Shown here piece after piece: positions 33,823 through 42,164 of a stretch of DNA of 64,000 bases; positions within the stretch are counted from its first letter, which is position 1; every line of letters starts with the position of its first letter. This stretch comes from CAZCVI01 sp964502145 (GTDB lineage Bacteria > Acidobacteriota > Aminicenantia > UBA2199), in the NCBI GenBank assembly GCA_964502145.1, contig CAZCVI010000005.1, positions 1 through 64,000 of the forward strand, given 5' to 3'. Under the pieces are notes generated by a model. The model had not been told where the DNA came from and ran no database searches. It worked only from the letters and a program-made list of their open reading frames with translations. A program made the position numbers and the translations under genes.

Positions 33823-35073
33823 ATGAGTAAAATTGAATTTCCCGGTATGTTGGAACGCTTTTTTAGTTATGTGGCTATAGACACACAGTCCAGTGAGGAG
33901 TCAACCAGTTTCCCTTCCACGAAGAAACAGTTGGATTTGTTGAAGCAGTTGAAACTGGAATTGGACCAATTGGGTTTGATGGATGTGACTATTGACGAGT
34001 GGGGGTATGTGTTGGGAACCTTAAAAACCAATCGCCCGGCAACCAGTAAGCCAATACCTACGATTGCCTTGATTGCCCATGCGGATACGTCGCCAGATGT
34101 AAGCGGGGCCAATGTGAAGCCGCAGGTTCATAAAAATTATGATGGTAATGACATTGTGTTGTCTGCGGAGAGTGGGGTAGTGATCCGGGTGGCGGAGAAT
34201 CCTTATATAAAAGAGAAAAAAGGGTATACTCTGATTACTTCTGATGGCAATACGCTGTTAGGCGCAGATAATAAAGCCGGTATTACTGAGATCATGTGTG
34301 CAATAAAATACTTGCAGGAAAATCCCAGTGTCCCGCGTCCCAATATCCGTGTTCTTTTCACTCCCGATGAAGAGGTAGGCCGGGGTACGGAACATATCAC
34401 GGTAGATGCGATTAAAGCCGATTATGGCTACACTATTGACGGTGAGAAATTGGGCGAAATCGAAGACGAGACCTTTTGTGCGGATACCGTGGTGATTACA
34501 GTTACTGGCGTGAATGTGCATCCCGGTTATGCCAAGGATAAACTGGTGAATGCCATTAAAATCGCGGCGGATATTGTTGATCGGTTCCCCAAGCACCGGT
34601 TATCCCCGGAAACCACGGAAAAACGCGAGGGTTATATTCATCCCCACCATTTTTCAGGTGGTAGCGAGGAAGTGGTGATCAAGATATTGATCCGTGACTT
34701 TGAAGAAAAGGGTCTCCAGGAAAAAGAGGACTTTATCAAATCCATCATTGAGACAGTGGCTATTAATTATCCCAAGGCCAAGATTGATTTTACAGTGTTA
34801 GAGTCGTACCGGAACATGAAACTGGTATTGGATAAATATCCCGAGGTAACGGACAAAGCAGTAAAGGCGGTTGAGATGTCCGGGGTGAAGCCGGAGAAAA
34901 ATATTATCCGTGGTGGTACAGATGGGGCGCGTTTAAGTTTTATGGGGTTGCCTACGCCCAACATTTTTACTGGTGGTTCTAATTTCCATTCTCGGCAAGA
35001 GTGGGTTACCTTGGAAGATATGCAAAAAGCGTCCGAGGTGATTGTTAATCTGATGACCTTGTGGGCCGAATAA
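33823..35073 (+). CDS. pepT: Peptidase T (tripeptide aminopeptidase)
   Basis: This 416-residue M20-family zinc aminopeptidase releases the N-terminal residue of tripeptides in the cytosol. Metal-binding motifs are IAHADTSPDVSG near residue 85 (H-A-D), LLGADNKAGITE near 146, and FTPDEEVGRGTEH near 180 with the catalytic acidic pair. GVNVHPGYAKDKLVNAI and the C-terminal RGGTDGARLSFMGLPTPN and GGSNFHSRQEWV are PepT-typical. GGAGGA lies before the ATG. The length matches the family. Confidence 0.95.
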   Translation: MSKIEFPGMLERFFSYVAIDTQSSEESTSFPSTKKQLDLLKQLKLELDQLGLMDVTIDEWGYVLGTLKTNRPATSKPIPTIALIAHADTSPDVSGANVKPQVHKNYDGNDIVLSAESGVVIRVAENPYIKEKKGYTLITSDGNTLLGADNKAGITEIMCAIKYLQENPSVPRPNIRVLFTPDEEVGRGTEHITVDAIKADYGYTIDGEKLGEIEDETFCADTVVITVTGVNVHPGYAKDKLVNAIKIAADIVDRFPKHRLSPETTEKREGYIHPHHFSGGSEEVVIKILIRDFEEKGLQEKEDFIKSIIETVAINYPKAKIDFTVLESYRNMKLVLDKYPEVTDKAVKAVEMSGVKPEKNIIRGGTDGARLSFMGLPTPNIFTGGSNFHSRQEWVTLEDMQKASEVIVNLMTLWAE

Positions 35074-35084
35074 GTTAAAAAAAA

Positions 35085-35192
35085 GACTGGCCCACGAATT
35101 ACACGAATTGTCACGAATTAAAGGGAATTAAAAAAAATAAAGAAAACGTTTCTGGTTAATTCGTGATAATTCGTGTAATTCGTGGGCAGGTC
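35085..35192. terminator. Palindrome of ACACGAATT repeats acting as bidirectional terminator
   Basis: The arms at 35085-35120 and 35157-35192 are close reverse complements built from CACGAATT units. An A-run lies before the left arm and a T-run after the right arm, so it would terminate both pepT and the convergent ferredoxin gene. It is another member of the 9-nt-repeat palindrome family. Confidence 0.8.
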
Positions 35193-35215
35193 TTTTTTTT
35201 TTATAAACGAACTGA

Positions 35216-35404
35216 CTATGAGTATTTGATGACGCTAACCGGGCAATTATCTGCCGCGTCTTTAATTTCGTCCTCGTATTCCGCGAAGTTGACACCTTTT
35301 TTTACGGTGGCGGTTTCTGGCATCTCAAACACTTCTGCTGAAGTTGCTTCGCACACACCGCATGAGATGCATCCTTCTTCTATCCACACTTTTGTAATGG
35401 CCAT
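35216..35404 (-). CDS. Small single-cluster ferredoxin
   Basis: This 62-residue electron carrier has the cysteines of one [4Fe-4S] cluster: CISCGVC near residues 12-18 and NCPVSVI near 54. The rest (ATSAEVFEMPETATVKKGVNFAEYEDEI, in part) matches monocluster ferredoxins of the Thermotoga/Desulfovibrio type. AGGAGG precedes the ATG. It stands alone with its own promoter, so the redox partner is not shown by context. Confidence 0.9.
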   Translation of the reverse strand: MAITKVWIEEGCISCGVCEATSAEVFEMPETATVKKGVNFAEYEDEIKDAADNCPVSVIKYS

Positions 35405-35459
35405 TTTTTGTAATACCTCCCAATATTATTTTCTAATTCTTGATATCTGTTACCCACAC

Positions 35460-35488
35460 AAAATACTATACTATAGAGATTTTGTCAA
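35460..35488 (-). promoter_or_regulatory. Ferredoxin promoter
   Basis: On the minus strand TTGACA (35483-35488) and TATTTT (35460-35465) are 17 nt apart, upstream of the ferredoxin start at 35404. Confidence 0.6.
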
Positions 35489-35584
35489 GTTTGAAAAACA
35501 GTCAGAAATATGGAGATAATACCGATGTGTTTGGAAGAAACAAAGCTTTCAAGAAACTCGCCCGAAATTAAATCCACGTTCATG

Positions 35585-35663
35585 TTTTCGCCGCTTATTA
35601 ACGCGACAAGGATGTCGCGTCTACGTAGACGCGCCATCCTGGCGCGTTAATAAGCGGCGAAAA
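35585..35663. repeat. 79-nt near-perfect palindrome
   Basis: The outer arms of 21 nt (TTTTCGCCGCTTATTAACGCG and its exact complement at 35643-35663, each given in full here as 20-21 nt motif ends) enclose two smaller stems, GCGACA-AGGA-TGTCGC and GCGCCA-TCC-TGGCGC, joined at CTACGTAG. It could fold as a cruciform or as two hairpins. A half copy lies at 27301-27340. The ferredoxin promoter and the next promoter are the only other features between 35405 and 35735. Confidence 0.8.
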
Positions 35664-35700
35664 TAAATAATGCGTTTATTTGGCTTGTCCCCATTTCCGC

Positions 35701-35729
35701 TTGACAAAACGTGCGCCATGTTTTAAGAT
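35701..35729 (+). promoter_or_regulatory. Promoter giving a predicted leaderless AAA-nuclease mRNA
   Basis: TTGACA (35701-35706) and TAAGAT (35724-35729) are 17 nt apart. The ATG at 35736 follows the -10 box by 6 nt, about where transcription should start. No Shine-Dalgarno sequence is present. Confidence 0.65.
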
Positions 35730-35735
35730 TAAAGC

Positions 35736-37355
35736 ATGAATGAAAAAACCGATAATCTATATAACAAGCCCTATTTAAAGCCGCGCCGTATATTCGAGAA
35801 ATCAGGATTCGTCGATCCTGAGATGTCTTATTATGTTCCTTTAGACAACGTGGTGAACTCCGATAATCAAGATATTAAAACCATGGTGGACCGGGGCCGG
35901 TATTTTTCTATTTTTGCGCCACGGCAGAGTGGCAAAACAACTTTTCTTGAACGAATGAGAGCGCAATTGCACCAAGATAAGACGTATATTGCCATCATAT
36001 TAAGTTTCTTAAAATTTAATGAACTAGGCAAGACCGAGTTTTATTCATCGGTGGAAGTGAAATTGTATGGTCAATTGCTCACCAGACTAGAAGAAGTGGA
36101 ATGTGAAAAAACCGCCACGGTGAGGCAATTTTTAGACAGTTTCCATCTATCCAATCATATTTCCTTCAGTCAATTATTCGAAAAATTAAATCAGATCATC
36201 CAATTTAAAAAGACCGTGATTTTTATTGATGAATTTGATGGTATTCCTTCAAGTGAATTGGGAAATTTTTTGCATTCATTAAGAGATTTATATCAGGAAT
36301 ATAAGGCAGTCAAGAGAAAAGCCCTTTATTCCGTCGGCTTGATTGGCATTCGTAATATCACCAAACTGGTAGTGGGGGGTGTATCGCCCTTTAATATCGC
36401 GGACCATGTGGAACTACCCCCCTTTTCCTTAAAGAATATTCAAGACCTTTACGCCCAATACACCACGGAATCCAATCAACCCTTCACCCAAGCCGCTATT
36501 AAAAAAGTGTACGAAGAAACCGCCGGCCAAACTTGGTTGGTTAATCGGTTGGGAACGATACTGACTACCAATATTAAACCCTCCACCACCGAGGCTATTG
36601 ATGAAACGGATGTAGAGAACGCGATTCAACTGCTGCTTTATGAAGAAAACGATCATTTCGACAACCTTTACGAGAAAGCCAAACTGTACAAGGAAACCTT
36701 TGTTGAGATTGTGTTTGACCATGTCAAATACAGGGTAAACAATAAAGATCAAAGCTGGCTGGAACAATACGGGCTAATCAAGAGAAAAGACAACAGGGCG
36801 GTGGTGGCCAACTCTATTTACAGAAGAAGATTTACCGAGACCTTTTTTGATGAGATGGATATCACTGAAAATTTGCAAACACTTCGGAATGGACTTTTGG
36901 AAGATCGTCTGGATATGGAAATGATTCTCTTGGATTTTGCAAATTATATTGCCCAGATTGGTGTCCGGGCATTCTATCAAGAGAATAAACCCTATGAGAA
37001 AGTGGGGCAATTCTTGTTGACCGCTTGGCTTTATCCTTTTATTTCACATCACGCTGGAGAACTCCGCTATGAAGTTCACAGTGGGTTGGGCCGAATGGAC
37101 GTTTTCTTGAACTATAAAGGAAAGAAATACATCATTGAGACCAAAGTCAATCATTATATCGATATTTCCGTGGTGTTAAAAGAAGGCATACACCAGGTCA
37201 CAGATATGTATTTGGCTACCGAAAATGTCACCGAGGGATATCTGGTGATCTTCGATCCCCGTACTCCTGTGGGAACTTCCCTTACTCCCGAGTATCACCA
37301 AGCGGGAGACAAAAAGGTGACTATCATCATCATCGGCATTGGTAAAGCCAATTAA
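35736..37355 (+). CDS. AAA ATPase with C-terminal PD-(D/E)XK nuclease-like domain
   Basis: This 539-residue protein has an N-terminal AAA_14/AAA-like P-loop domain: Walker A APRQSGKTTFLERM near residue 65, Walker B TVIFIDEFDGIP near 161, and the NLRN-like VGLIGIRNI near 200. A winged-helix region follows, then a DUF1703-like nuclease domain with GRMDVFLNYKGKKYIIETKVN (in part, near 452-473), the D...E-T-K core. Such genes occur in many copies in some genomes, and their function is not established. Suggested roles are mobile-element or defence ATPases. Similar architecture is found here at 59236-60798. Confidence 0.82.
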   Translation: MNEKTDNLYNKPYLKPRRIFEKSGFVDPEMSYYVPLDNVVNSDNQDIKTMVDRGRYFSIFAPRQSGKTTFLERMRAQLHQDKTYIAIILSFLKFNELGKTEFYSSVEVKLYGQLLTRLEEVECEKTATVRQFLDSFHLSNHISFSQLFEKLNQIIQFKKTVIFIDEFDGIPSSELGNFLHSLRDLYQEYKAVKRKALYSVGLIGIRNITKLVVGGVSPFNIADHVELPPFSLKNIQDLYAQYTTESNQPFTQAAIKKVYEETAGQTWLVNRLGTILTTNIKPSTTEAIDETDVENAIQLLLYEENDHFDNLYEKAKLYKETFVEIVFDHVKYRVNNKDQSWLEQYGLIKRKDNRAVVANSIYRRRFTETFFDEMDITENLQTLRNGLLEDRLDMEMILLDFANYIAQIGVRAFYQENKPYEKVGQFLLTAWLYPFISHHAGELRYEVHSGLGRMDVFLNYKGKKYIIETKVNHYIDISVVLKEGIHQVTDMYLATENVTEGYLVIFDPRTPVGTSLTPEYHQAGDKKVTIIIIGIGKAN

Positions 37356-37414
37356 CCCAACCACTGTAAATTTTCCCCTGCTTTGTCCAACCATTTTTTT
37401 ATCCTATCCTTCAT

Positions 37415-37454
37415 AATGCCTCCGGCGGCCAAGAACCCTTTCGAGAAAGGGTTC
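37415..37454. repeat. Constant-border hairpin (AATGCCTCCGGCGGCCA type)
   Basis: The 17-nt border AATGCCTCCGGCGGCCA (37415-37431) is followed by a hairpin with stem GAACCCTTTC/GAAAGGGTTC. The same border with an unrelated stem occurs inverted at 52997-53030. The element lies between convergent genes and can terminate transcription. Confidence 0.7.
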
Positions 37455-37566
37455 CTGGACCTCCCAAAGCTTTTACTATAAAGCTTTTACTATTTTAAAG
37501 GACTCAACTATTTGTTTCTTATTTCGCAGGCTTACAATGGTGACCTAGGAAAAGAAGACGCAGTCT

Positions 37567-39885
37567 TCACTCATATATCTCGTAGCGGGTGTTGTTCATC
37601 ACGAAATGAACGTTTTTACCCAAAGCGAGAAATTGACCGGAGAGGGGTTCTTTTTTTAAGAGGGTGAAATACTCGGTACTGGCAAATTGGATGCGTTGAG
37701 TCGATTGATTACGTTGTTTTTGGTTCTGGATGTGAGAATCAACCCAGAATTTGCCCGTGTTATATATGGCACGACCCTGGATGTTCTTTAATTGGGTAGT
37801 GACATTGCGGGTGTTTCCGCTCTGGTCTGTGTAATTCATCCGTGCATTGCCGGGCCGGGTCTGGGCATAGTTGGTAGCCACATTTAATTGCTGTACATCT
37901 TTACTGGCTTGAACACTACCAGCACCGGATTTGGATTTCATCTCGCTGTACTCGGCTTCCGATTTGCGAAACGAGTGATCCTGAACAATCGGGGCCAAGG
38001 TCTGATCTTCATCTCTGAGAACATTACGACGTATGCCATCGCGCTCATCCTCGACAATAAGATAACTGGTATAAGGGGTAATAATTCCAAAAGTCCTGGC
38101 CAATTGGGTGACTTCTTCTACGAGTTCATGACTCTCACCATGCAAACGGATTTGATCCAACAAATACCCAACCCGACGGGCCGCCCATAAAGACGGAATG
38201 AACTCGGTTTTATCCTTCTCGGAACTATTGGCCGATTTAAATCCGCGGGGGGCGACGAAGGTAAACTGTTTCTCTTTATCCCGAACTCTGCCAGTTAATG
38301 TAATCTTGGCATCACCTTCACCTTTATACCGGCCCAAAAGAGTAATGGCCGAACCTTTGAACAGATCAGGCAATTCTCTGGGCAAGGTCTTAGACACGCG
38401 GATATCGGGCCCAAAATCCAACTTTAAATCGGTCAAGATTGGCGATTGCACATTGGCATAAAAATTGGAAACTTTTACTTCTATATCTTCTTCAGGTGTG
38501 ATATACGTCCGATAAGCCCGCGTGAACTCGGTAATCTTATCCAGCAAATGGGTGTTGATCTCATTGCCTATCCCAAAAGTAAAAATGCGGGTGCCTGCAT
38601 GATTGAGACCAGTGATTTTTTTTACGAGAGTATTCTCATCGGTTTCGCCAATAGTGGGTTTGCCATCAGTTAAAAAGATGATCATATAGGGTCGTCCGGG
38701 GCGTTTTTCCATTTTTAAAGCCATACTTAATGCCTCATCAATGTTGGTGCCACCAATCGCTTTGAGTTCTTCGATAAATTCACGCGCGTGTTGCAGGTTC
38801 TTTTCATTCACTGTTTCCAGATGGTTAAAAAGCGCTTCTGCCTCGGTGGAAAAACGGATGATCTCGAAACGGTCGCCTTTATTGAGATTCTCCACGCAGA
38901 ATAACAGGGCTTTTTTTGCCTGTTTCATATTCTTGCCAGCCATACTACCCGAAACATCCAATACAAAGGTAATATCTTGCTCGGTGATCTCCTCATCACC
39001 ACGGGTGTAACCGGGACTGAGACTCAAAAAGAAATATCCATCCTCATCGCGTTCCTTTTTATAGGATAATAATGAAAACCCCAATTTTTCATTGTCTGTG
39101 CTGTAATACAATTTAAAATCACTGTCTGGCTGGGTATTTTTCTCCTCATAACCCACAATGGCCCGCGTTTTTGTCTTGTGGATGATCTCGGCATTATGGG
39201 TGGGGCAGTAGATATTTTTAATCTGTTCATCGGCTTGAATCTCGACATGGATAGCCACATCATGGAGCGGTTTGGCTGAAAATTTCTCGGTGTTGAGGGG
39301 ATAAAGATATTCCACGGTGTTGTTCTCTTTGAGCAATAATTGACTGTAGGATATTTTGACGCGTTTTTCAGCACGGGGTTCAATGGGAAAAATGCGGGCT
39401 TTAAAAAGCCCCTGACCGACATATTCGAGAAGCGCCGGGTCACGTAAACTGCGCACGATGTTTTCGTAGATTTCCCGTGCTTTGTGGGCATCAAGTAGTT
39501 CCGCTTCTACTTCTTTGCCGTTGATATCCATGCTGAACTTTTTAATAACAGCATTAGCGGGAATCGGAAAGATGTAATACCCTTCCAATTGCCGCTGGGT
39601 GGGATTAAAAAATACTTGGTCCACGGAAGTGATGGCGACTTGCCCGTCGATTTTGACATTCACATGGTGATAACGAACTTCCAATGGAAAGGGAGTGAAA
39701 TCAGGGGGCATAGGACGGGGTAAGGGAATGGGACGGGGCCGGGGGGGTGGGAATATGCGTTGGTGGGGATCATTCACTACGATCATACCATCACTATATA
39801 AAGTGGATGGTAAGACTGCGGCAAATAGAATGGCCAACAGGATAACTAAATTGAGCTGTATGCGAATACTTTTTTGGTAATTCAT
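37567..39885 (-). CDS. Secreted VIT and von Willebrand factor A domain protein
   Basis: This 772-residue exported protein has a signal peptide (residues 1-31), a proline-rich stretch, then a VIT domain (about 45-175; SVDQVFFNPTQRQLEGYYIFPIP, in part, and RDPALLEYVGQGLFKARIFPI, in part). A VWA domain follows (about 300-480) with the MIDAS motif DVSGSMAGKNM and the conserved T and D further on (IFLTDGKPT). The C-terminal third has no clear domain. This is the architecture of inter-alpha-trypsin-inhibitor-like bacterial proteins. No LPXTG or exosortase tail is seen, so it is periplasmic or lipid-free secreted. GGAGG precedes the ATG. Ligand unknown. Confidence 0.88.
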   Translation of the reverse strand: MNYQKSIRIQLNLVILLAILFAAVLPSTLYSDGMIVVNDPHQRIFPPPRPRPIPLPRPMPPDFTPFPLEVRYHHVNVKIDGQVAITSVDQVFFNPTQRQLEGYYIFPIPANAVIKKFSMDINGKEVEAELLDAHKAREIYENIVRSLRDPALLEYVGQGLFKARIFPIEPRAEKRVKISYSQLLLKENNTVEYLYPLNTEKFSAKPLHDVAIHVEIQADEQIKNIYCPTHNAEIIHKTKTRAIVGYEEKNTQPDSDFKLYYSTDNEKLGFSLLSYKKERDEDGYFFLSLSPGYTRGDEEITEQDITFVLDVSGSMAGKNMKQAKKALLFCVENLNKGDRFEIIRFSTEAEALFNHLETVNEKNLQHAREFIEELKAIGGTNIDEALSMALKMEKRPGRPYMIIFLTDGKPTIGETDENTLVKKITGLNHAGTRIFTFGIGNEINTHLLDKITEFTRAYRTYITPEEDIEVKVSNFYANVQSPILTDLKLDFGPDIRVSKTLPRELPDLFKGSAITLLGRYKGEGDAKITLTGRVRDKEKQFTFVAPRGFKSANSSEKDKTEFIPSLWAARRVGYLLDQIRLHGESHELVEEVTQLARTFGIITPYTSYLIVEDERDGIRRNVLRDEDQTLAPIVQDHSFRKSEAEYSEMKSKSGAGSVQASKDVQQLNVATNYAQTRPGNARMNYTDQSGNTRNVTTQLKNIQGRAIYNTGKFWVDSHIQNQKQRNQSTQRIQFASTEYFTLLKKEPLSGQFLALGKNVHFVMNNTRYEIYE

Positions 39886-39920
39886 TTTACTTTCCTCCAG
39901 GCTTTTTTTTGAGGGGTCCT

Positions 39921-40050
39921 GAATTCACCATCGACATTTTTAGGGTACTGGGGGGTGATGGGATGATGGGAATTATGGGAATTATGGGAAGTATGGGAAG
40001 TATGGGAGTTATGGGAAGTATGGGAGAAATTGAGAGCGGATGGTGAATTC
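39921..40050. repeat. Element with GAATTCACCATC borders and ATGGGAANT 9-nt repeats
   Basis: GAATTCACCATC (39921-39932) and its exact complement (40039-40050) bracket at least seven tandem copies of a 9-nt unit (ATGGGAATT, ATGGGAAGT, ATGGGAGTT) at 39954-40028. Here the inner repeats run in one direction only, so just the borders pair. The unit is the complement of that at 1-37. The element sits between the two VWA genes. Confidence 0.8.
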
Positions 40051-40057
40051 TGGGGGG

Positions 40058-41233
40058 TTATTTTTCTTCGAATTTGTAGTTTTTCTTTTTGGCTTGTTCT
40101 TTAATGGCATTAATTACGGCTGCGTCCAGGGTTGTTTTTTCTGCCGAGGTTTTTTGTTTGGCCGCGATGTATTGATCTCTTTTTTGGCGCAGTGTATTGA
40201 TTTTATCTTGGAGTGCGGCGCGTTCTTTCGTTTTCTTTTCAATGTAATCTTTGCGTTCTTTCGTCGACATCTTTTTCATTTCTTCGGGCAAGGTTGCTTC
40301 GTCTAATTCTTCTACCTTAACTTTTCCTTCTTTTTCTGCATCCACGATATCCCAGCCTGAATTGGAGTATTGTTTGGATGCTTTAGCCACGGAACGTTGC
40401 ACCATCGCACCACTGCCAGCGATAGATGAAGCATTGGTATCTTGCGCTTCTTGGCGGGTTTTACTCAGGGCACCCTTGGTGCCGTAAGCGACATAGGTCT
40501 CATTTAATTTTTTGCCCAGTGCCATGATCTCGGCATCTTGCGGGGCCGCGATGTCAACAACGACCTGGTTGTGATCAATATTAATGTACTTGCCATCGGC
40601 CAGATCAGCACCGTCTTTCCAGTTGGTGTCAATGCCCTCTTGGAAACTACCGCAAAAAATAGTATTGACGATAATACCCTTGGAAATAGCCTCTTTACAA
40701 GATTTTTTGTATTCCACTGCTCCCTGGGTAAAGGGTTCATTGCCAGCGATAAAGATAACTTTTAAATGATCGTTGCTTTTGGCCCATTGGAGACTCTGGG
40801 TCGCTCTTTCAATGACCTGACCACAATATTCGCTGCCGCCATTGGTGGTTAATTTGAATAACTCCTCTGAAATCTTATCAAGATCGGTAGAGAGAGGTAC
40901 AATCATGCGTAAATAACCTTCGGAAGCAGGGATGCTGTCTTTGCCATATTCATATAAGGCCACTTCTACTTGCGGACTGGCCCCCTTTTTCTTGGCCAGG
41001 GCCATTTCATTGACGATTTTCCACAATTGACTTTTTGCTTGTTCGATTAATCCTTCCATGCTGCCGCTGGTATCCAATAATATGGCGATTTGTACAAGTT
41101 CTTTTGCTGCGGCTGGTTTTTGCGTATTCTCTTGGGCTGTGGCTGGGGCCAAAAAAATCAGTATCCCGCATAGGATAACCATCACCACCCACGCGCTTTT
41201 TTTCGTAAATGACCTTACTTTTGACTGTCTCAT
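40058..41233 (-). CDS. Secreted VWA domain protein
   Basis: This 391-residue exported protein has a signal peptide (basic start, hydrophobic core about 13-30, cleavage near APATAQE). A VWA domain (about 45-250) has an intact MIDAS, LLDTSGSMEGLIEQAK, with later T and D ligands in VIFIAGNEPFTQG. The C-terminal half (about 300-391) is a highly charged coiled coil (KKMSTKERKDYIEKKTKERAALQ, in part). AAGGAGGT precedes the ATG. It follows the same strand as the VIT/VWA gene with an element between them. The family is common in Gram-negative uncultured phyla; the role is unknown. Confidence 0.85.
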   Translation of the reverse strand: MRQSKVRSFTKKSAWVVMVILCGILIFLAPATAQENTQKPAAAKELVQIAILLDTSGSMEGLIEQAKSQLWKIVNEMALAKKKGASPQVEVALYEYGKDSIPASEGYLRMIVPLSTDLDKISEELFKLTTNGGSEYCGQVIERATQSLQWAKSNDHLKVIFIAGNEPFTQGAVEYKKSCKEAISKGIIVNTIFCGSFQEGIDTNWKDGADLADGKYINIDHNQVVVDIAAPQDAEIMALGKKLNETYVAYGTKGALSKTRQEAQDTNASSIAGSGAMVQRSVAKASKQYSNSGWDIVDAEKEGKVKVEELDEATLPEEMKKMSTKERKDYIEKKTKERAALQDKINTLRQKRDQYIAAKQKTSAEKTTLDAAVINAIKEQAKKKNYKFEEK

Positions 41234-41373
41234 AACGTACCTCCTTGTGATTGCTTTTTAGCCCGGTTATTATTTCATCGGACAATTTTTTTGTCGGACA
41301 CCCCGTGAAAAATTTCCCCTGCCGCTTTTTTTAATTTAACTACAAAAACATCGACCCCATCAGCGGTAATCTT

Positions 41374-41684
41374 TTATATCATGCCGGTCTGAAGGAAAAT
41401 CGGATACACTGTAACCTTGTTTTCTGGGTGAATATAAGGGGTTTGGAACTTTTTCTGACTGGTTTCGTCGATGCTTTCCACAAAGGAAACCATAAAAATT
41501 TCGTGTAGTCCGAGTTGTTGGCCATACAGGGCGGTTTGTTCCAGAGAGAAGCGGTGATATAGTGGCCGCCTTCCTTCCAATTCTCGCCCACCAACTGGGT
41601 GACTGCCCGATTTATTAATTCTGTTCTGGGGGCGTAATAATGAATATCGGTATCCACTGGACCATATGAACTAAATCGTCTCAT
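41374..41684 (-). pseudogene. Decayed AAA-like ATPase/nuclease gene (N- and C-terminal ends only)
   Basis: The frame starting at the ATG 41682-41684, which keeps a GGAG ribosome site, encodes 44 residues (MRRFSSYGPVDTDIHYYAPR... to GGHYIT) that match the start of AAA-like proteins, in which WAPRQTGKT follows directly. At about 41544-41553 the sequence jumps to another frame that encodes the C-terminal end of the same family (EQTALYGQQLGLHEIFMVSF and TPYIHPENKVTVYPIFL). The whole P-loop and nuclease core are gone. This is a large internal deletion remnant. Confidence 0.75.
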
Positions 41685-41907
41685 AACCAACTCCTTGTTT
41701 TTATTCTCGGCTATAGCTATTTTAGCAAAAGTCAATGGATAATGCAAACCGATACGCAAAAAAGCAGCAATTCCGTCTCTATTGAGGATAAATTTATTAA
41801 AACTTATCCACGGCAATCTTCTACAATAAACTTTGAGAGTCGAGGGACGTTGCTTTGCTTTTTTACTTTTTTTCTGGCACAAGAAAGCTGGGACGCCAAC
41901 ATGGCCT

Positions 41908-42051
41908 GGATTCACCGCCAACTTAAAAAAATATCTTTAACCACGAAGAACGCGAAGAACACGAAGGTCTTGTTTTTTTCAAATATCATTTTTTTCTTCT
42001 TCTTCATGTCCTTCGCGCCCTTCGTGGTTTAATAGATTTGGCGGTGAATCC
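41908..42051. repeat. Modular palindromic element, type copy
   Basis: The borders GGATTCACCGCCAA (41908-41921) and TTGGCGGTGAATCC (42038-42051) are perfect complements. Inside, AACCACGAAGAACGCGAAGA... (from 41939) with CACGAAGAA 9-nt units pairs with TCCTTCGCGCCCTTCGTGGTT ending at 42029 (20 nt of it shown as CCTTCGCGCCCTTCGTGGTT). The loop is T-rich. The element occupies the middle of the 41685-42164 gap; the only other feature there is the kinase promoter. Confidence 0.85.
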
Positions 42052-42067
42052 CGGTTCTTACATGCTG

Positions 42068-42096
42068 TTGAAATTAAATATCGAACCTGTTATAAT
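42068..42096 (+). promoter_or_regulatory. Promoter of the kinase operon
   Basis: TTGAAA (42068-42073) and TATAAT (42091-42096) have a 17-nt spacer, 17 nt after the end of the palindromic element. The leader is about 65 nt and carries AAGGAAG before the ATG at 42165. Confidence 0.75.
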
Positions 42097-42164
42097 TAAA
42101 ACTGTTTTTTTATTTCATCCGTAAATACTATATTGGCTGAACAGTTGGAGTAAAGGAAGACTAT

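Noticed and set aside
35085..35192. Riboswitch or T-box
   Set aside because: The element lies between convergent stops, not upstream of a gene, and is a plain repeat palindrome with A and T runs on both sides.
41742..42032. 96-residue plus-strand reading frame
   Set aside because: It reads through the CACGAAGAA palindrome and its T-rich loop and has no homology-like pattern or ribosome site.
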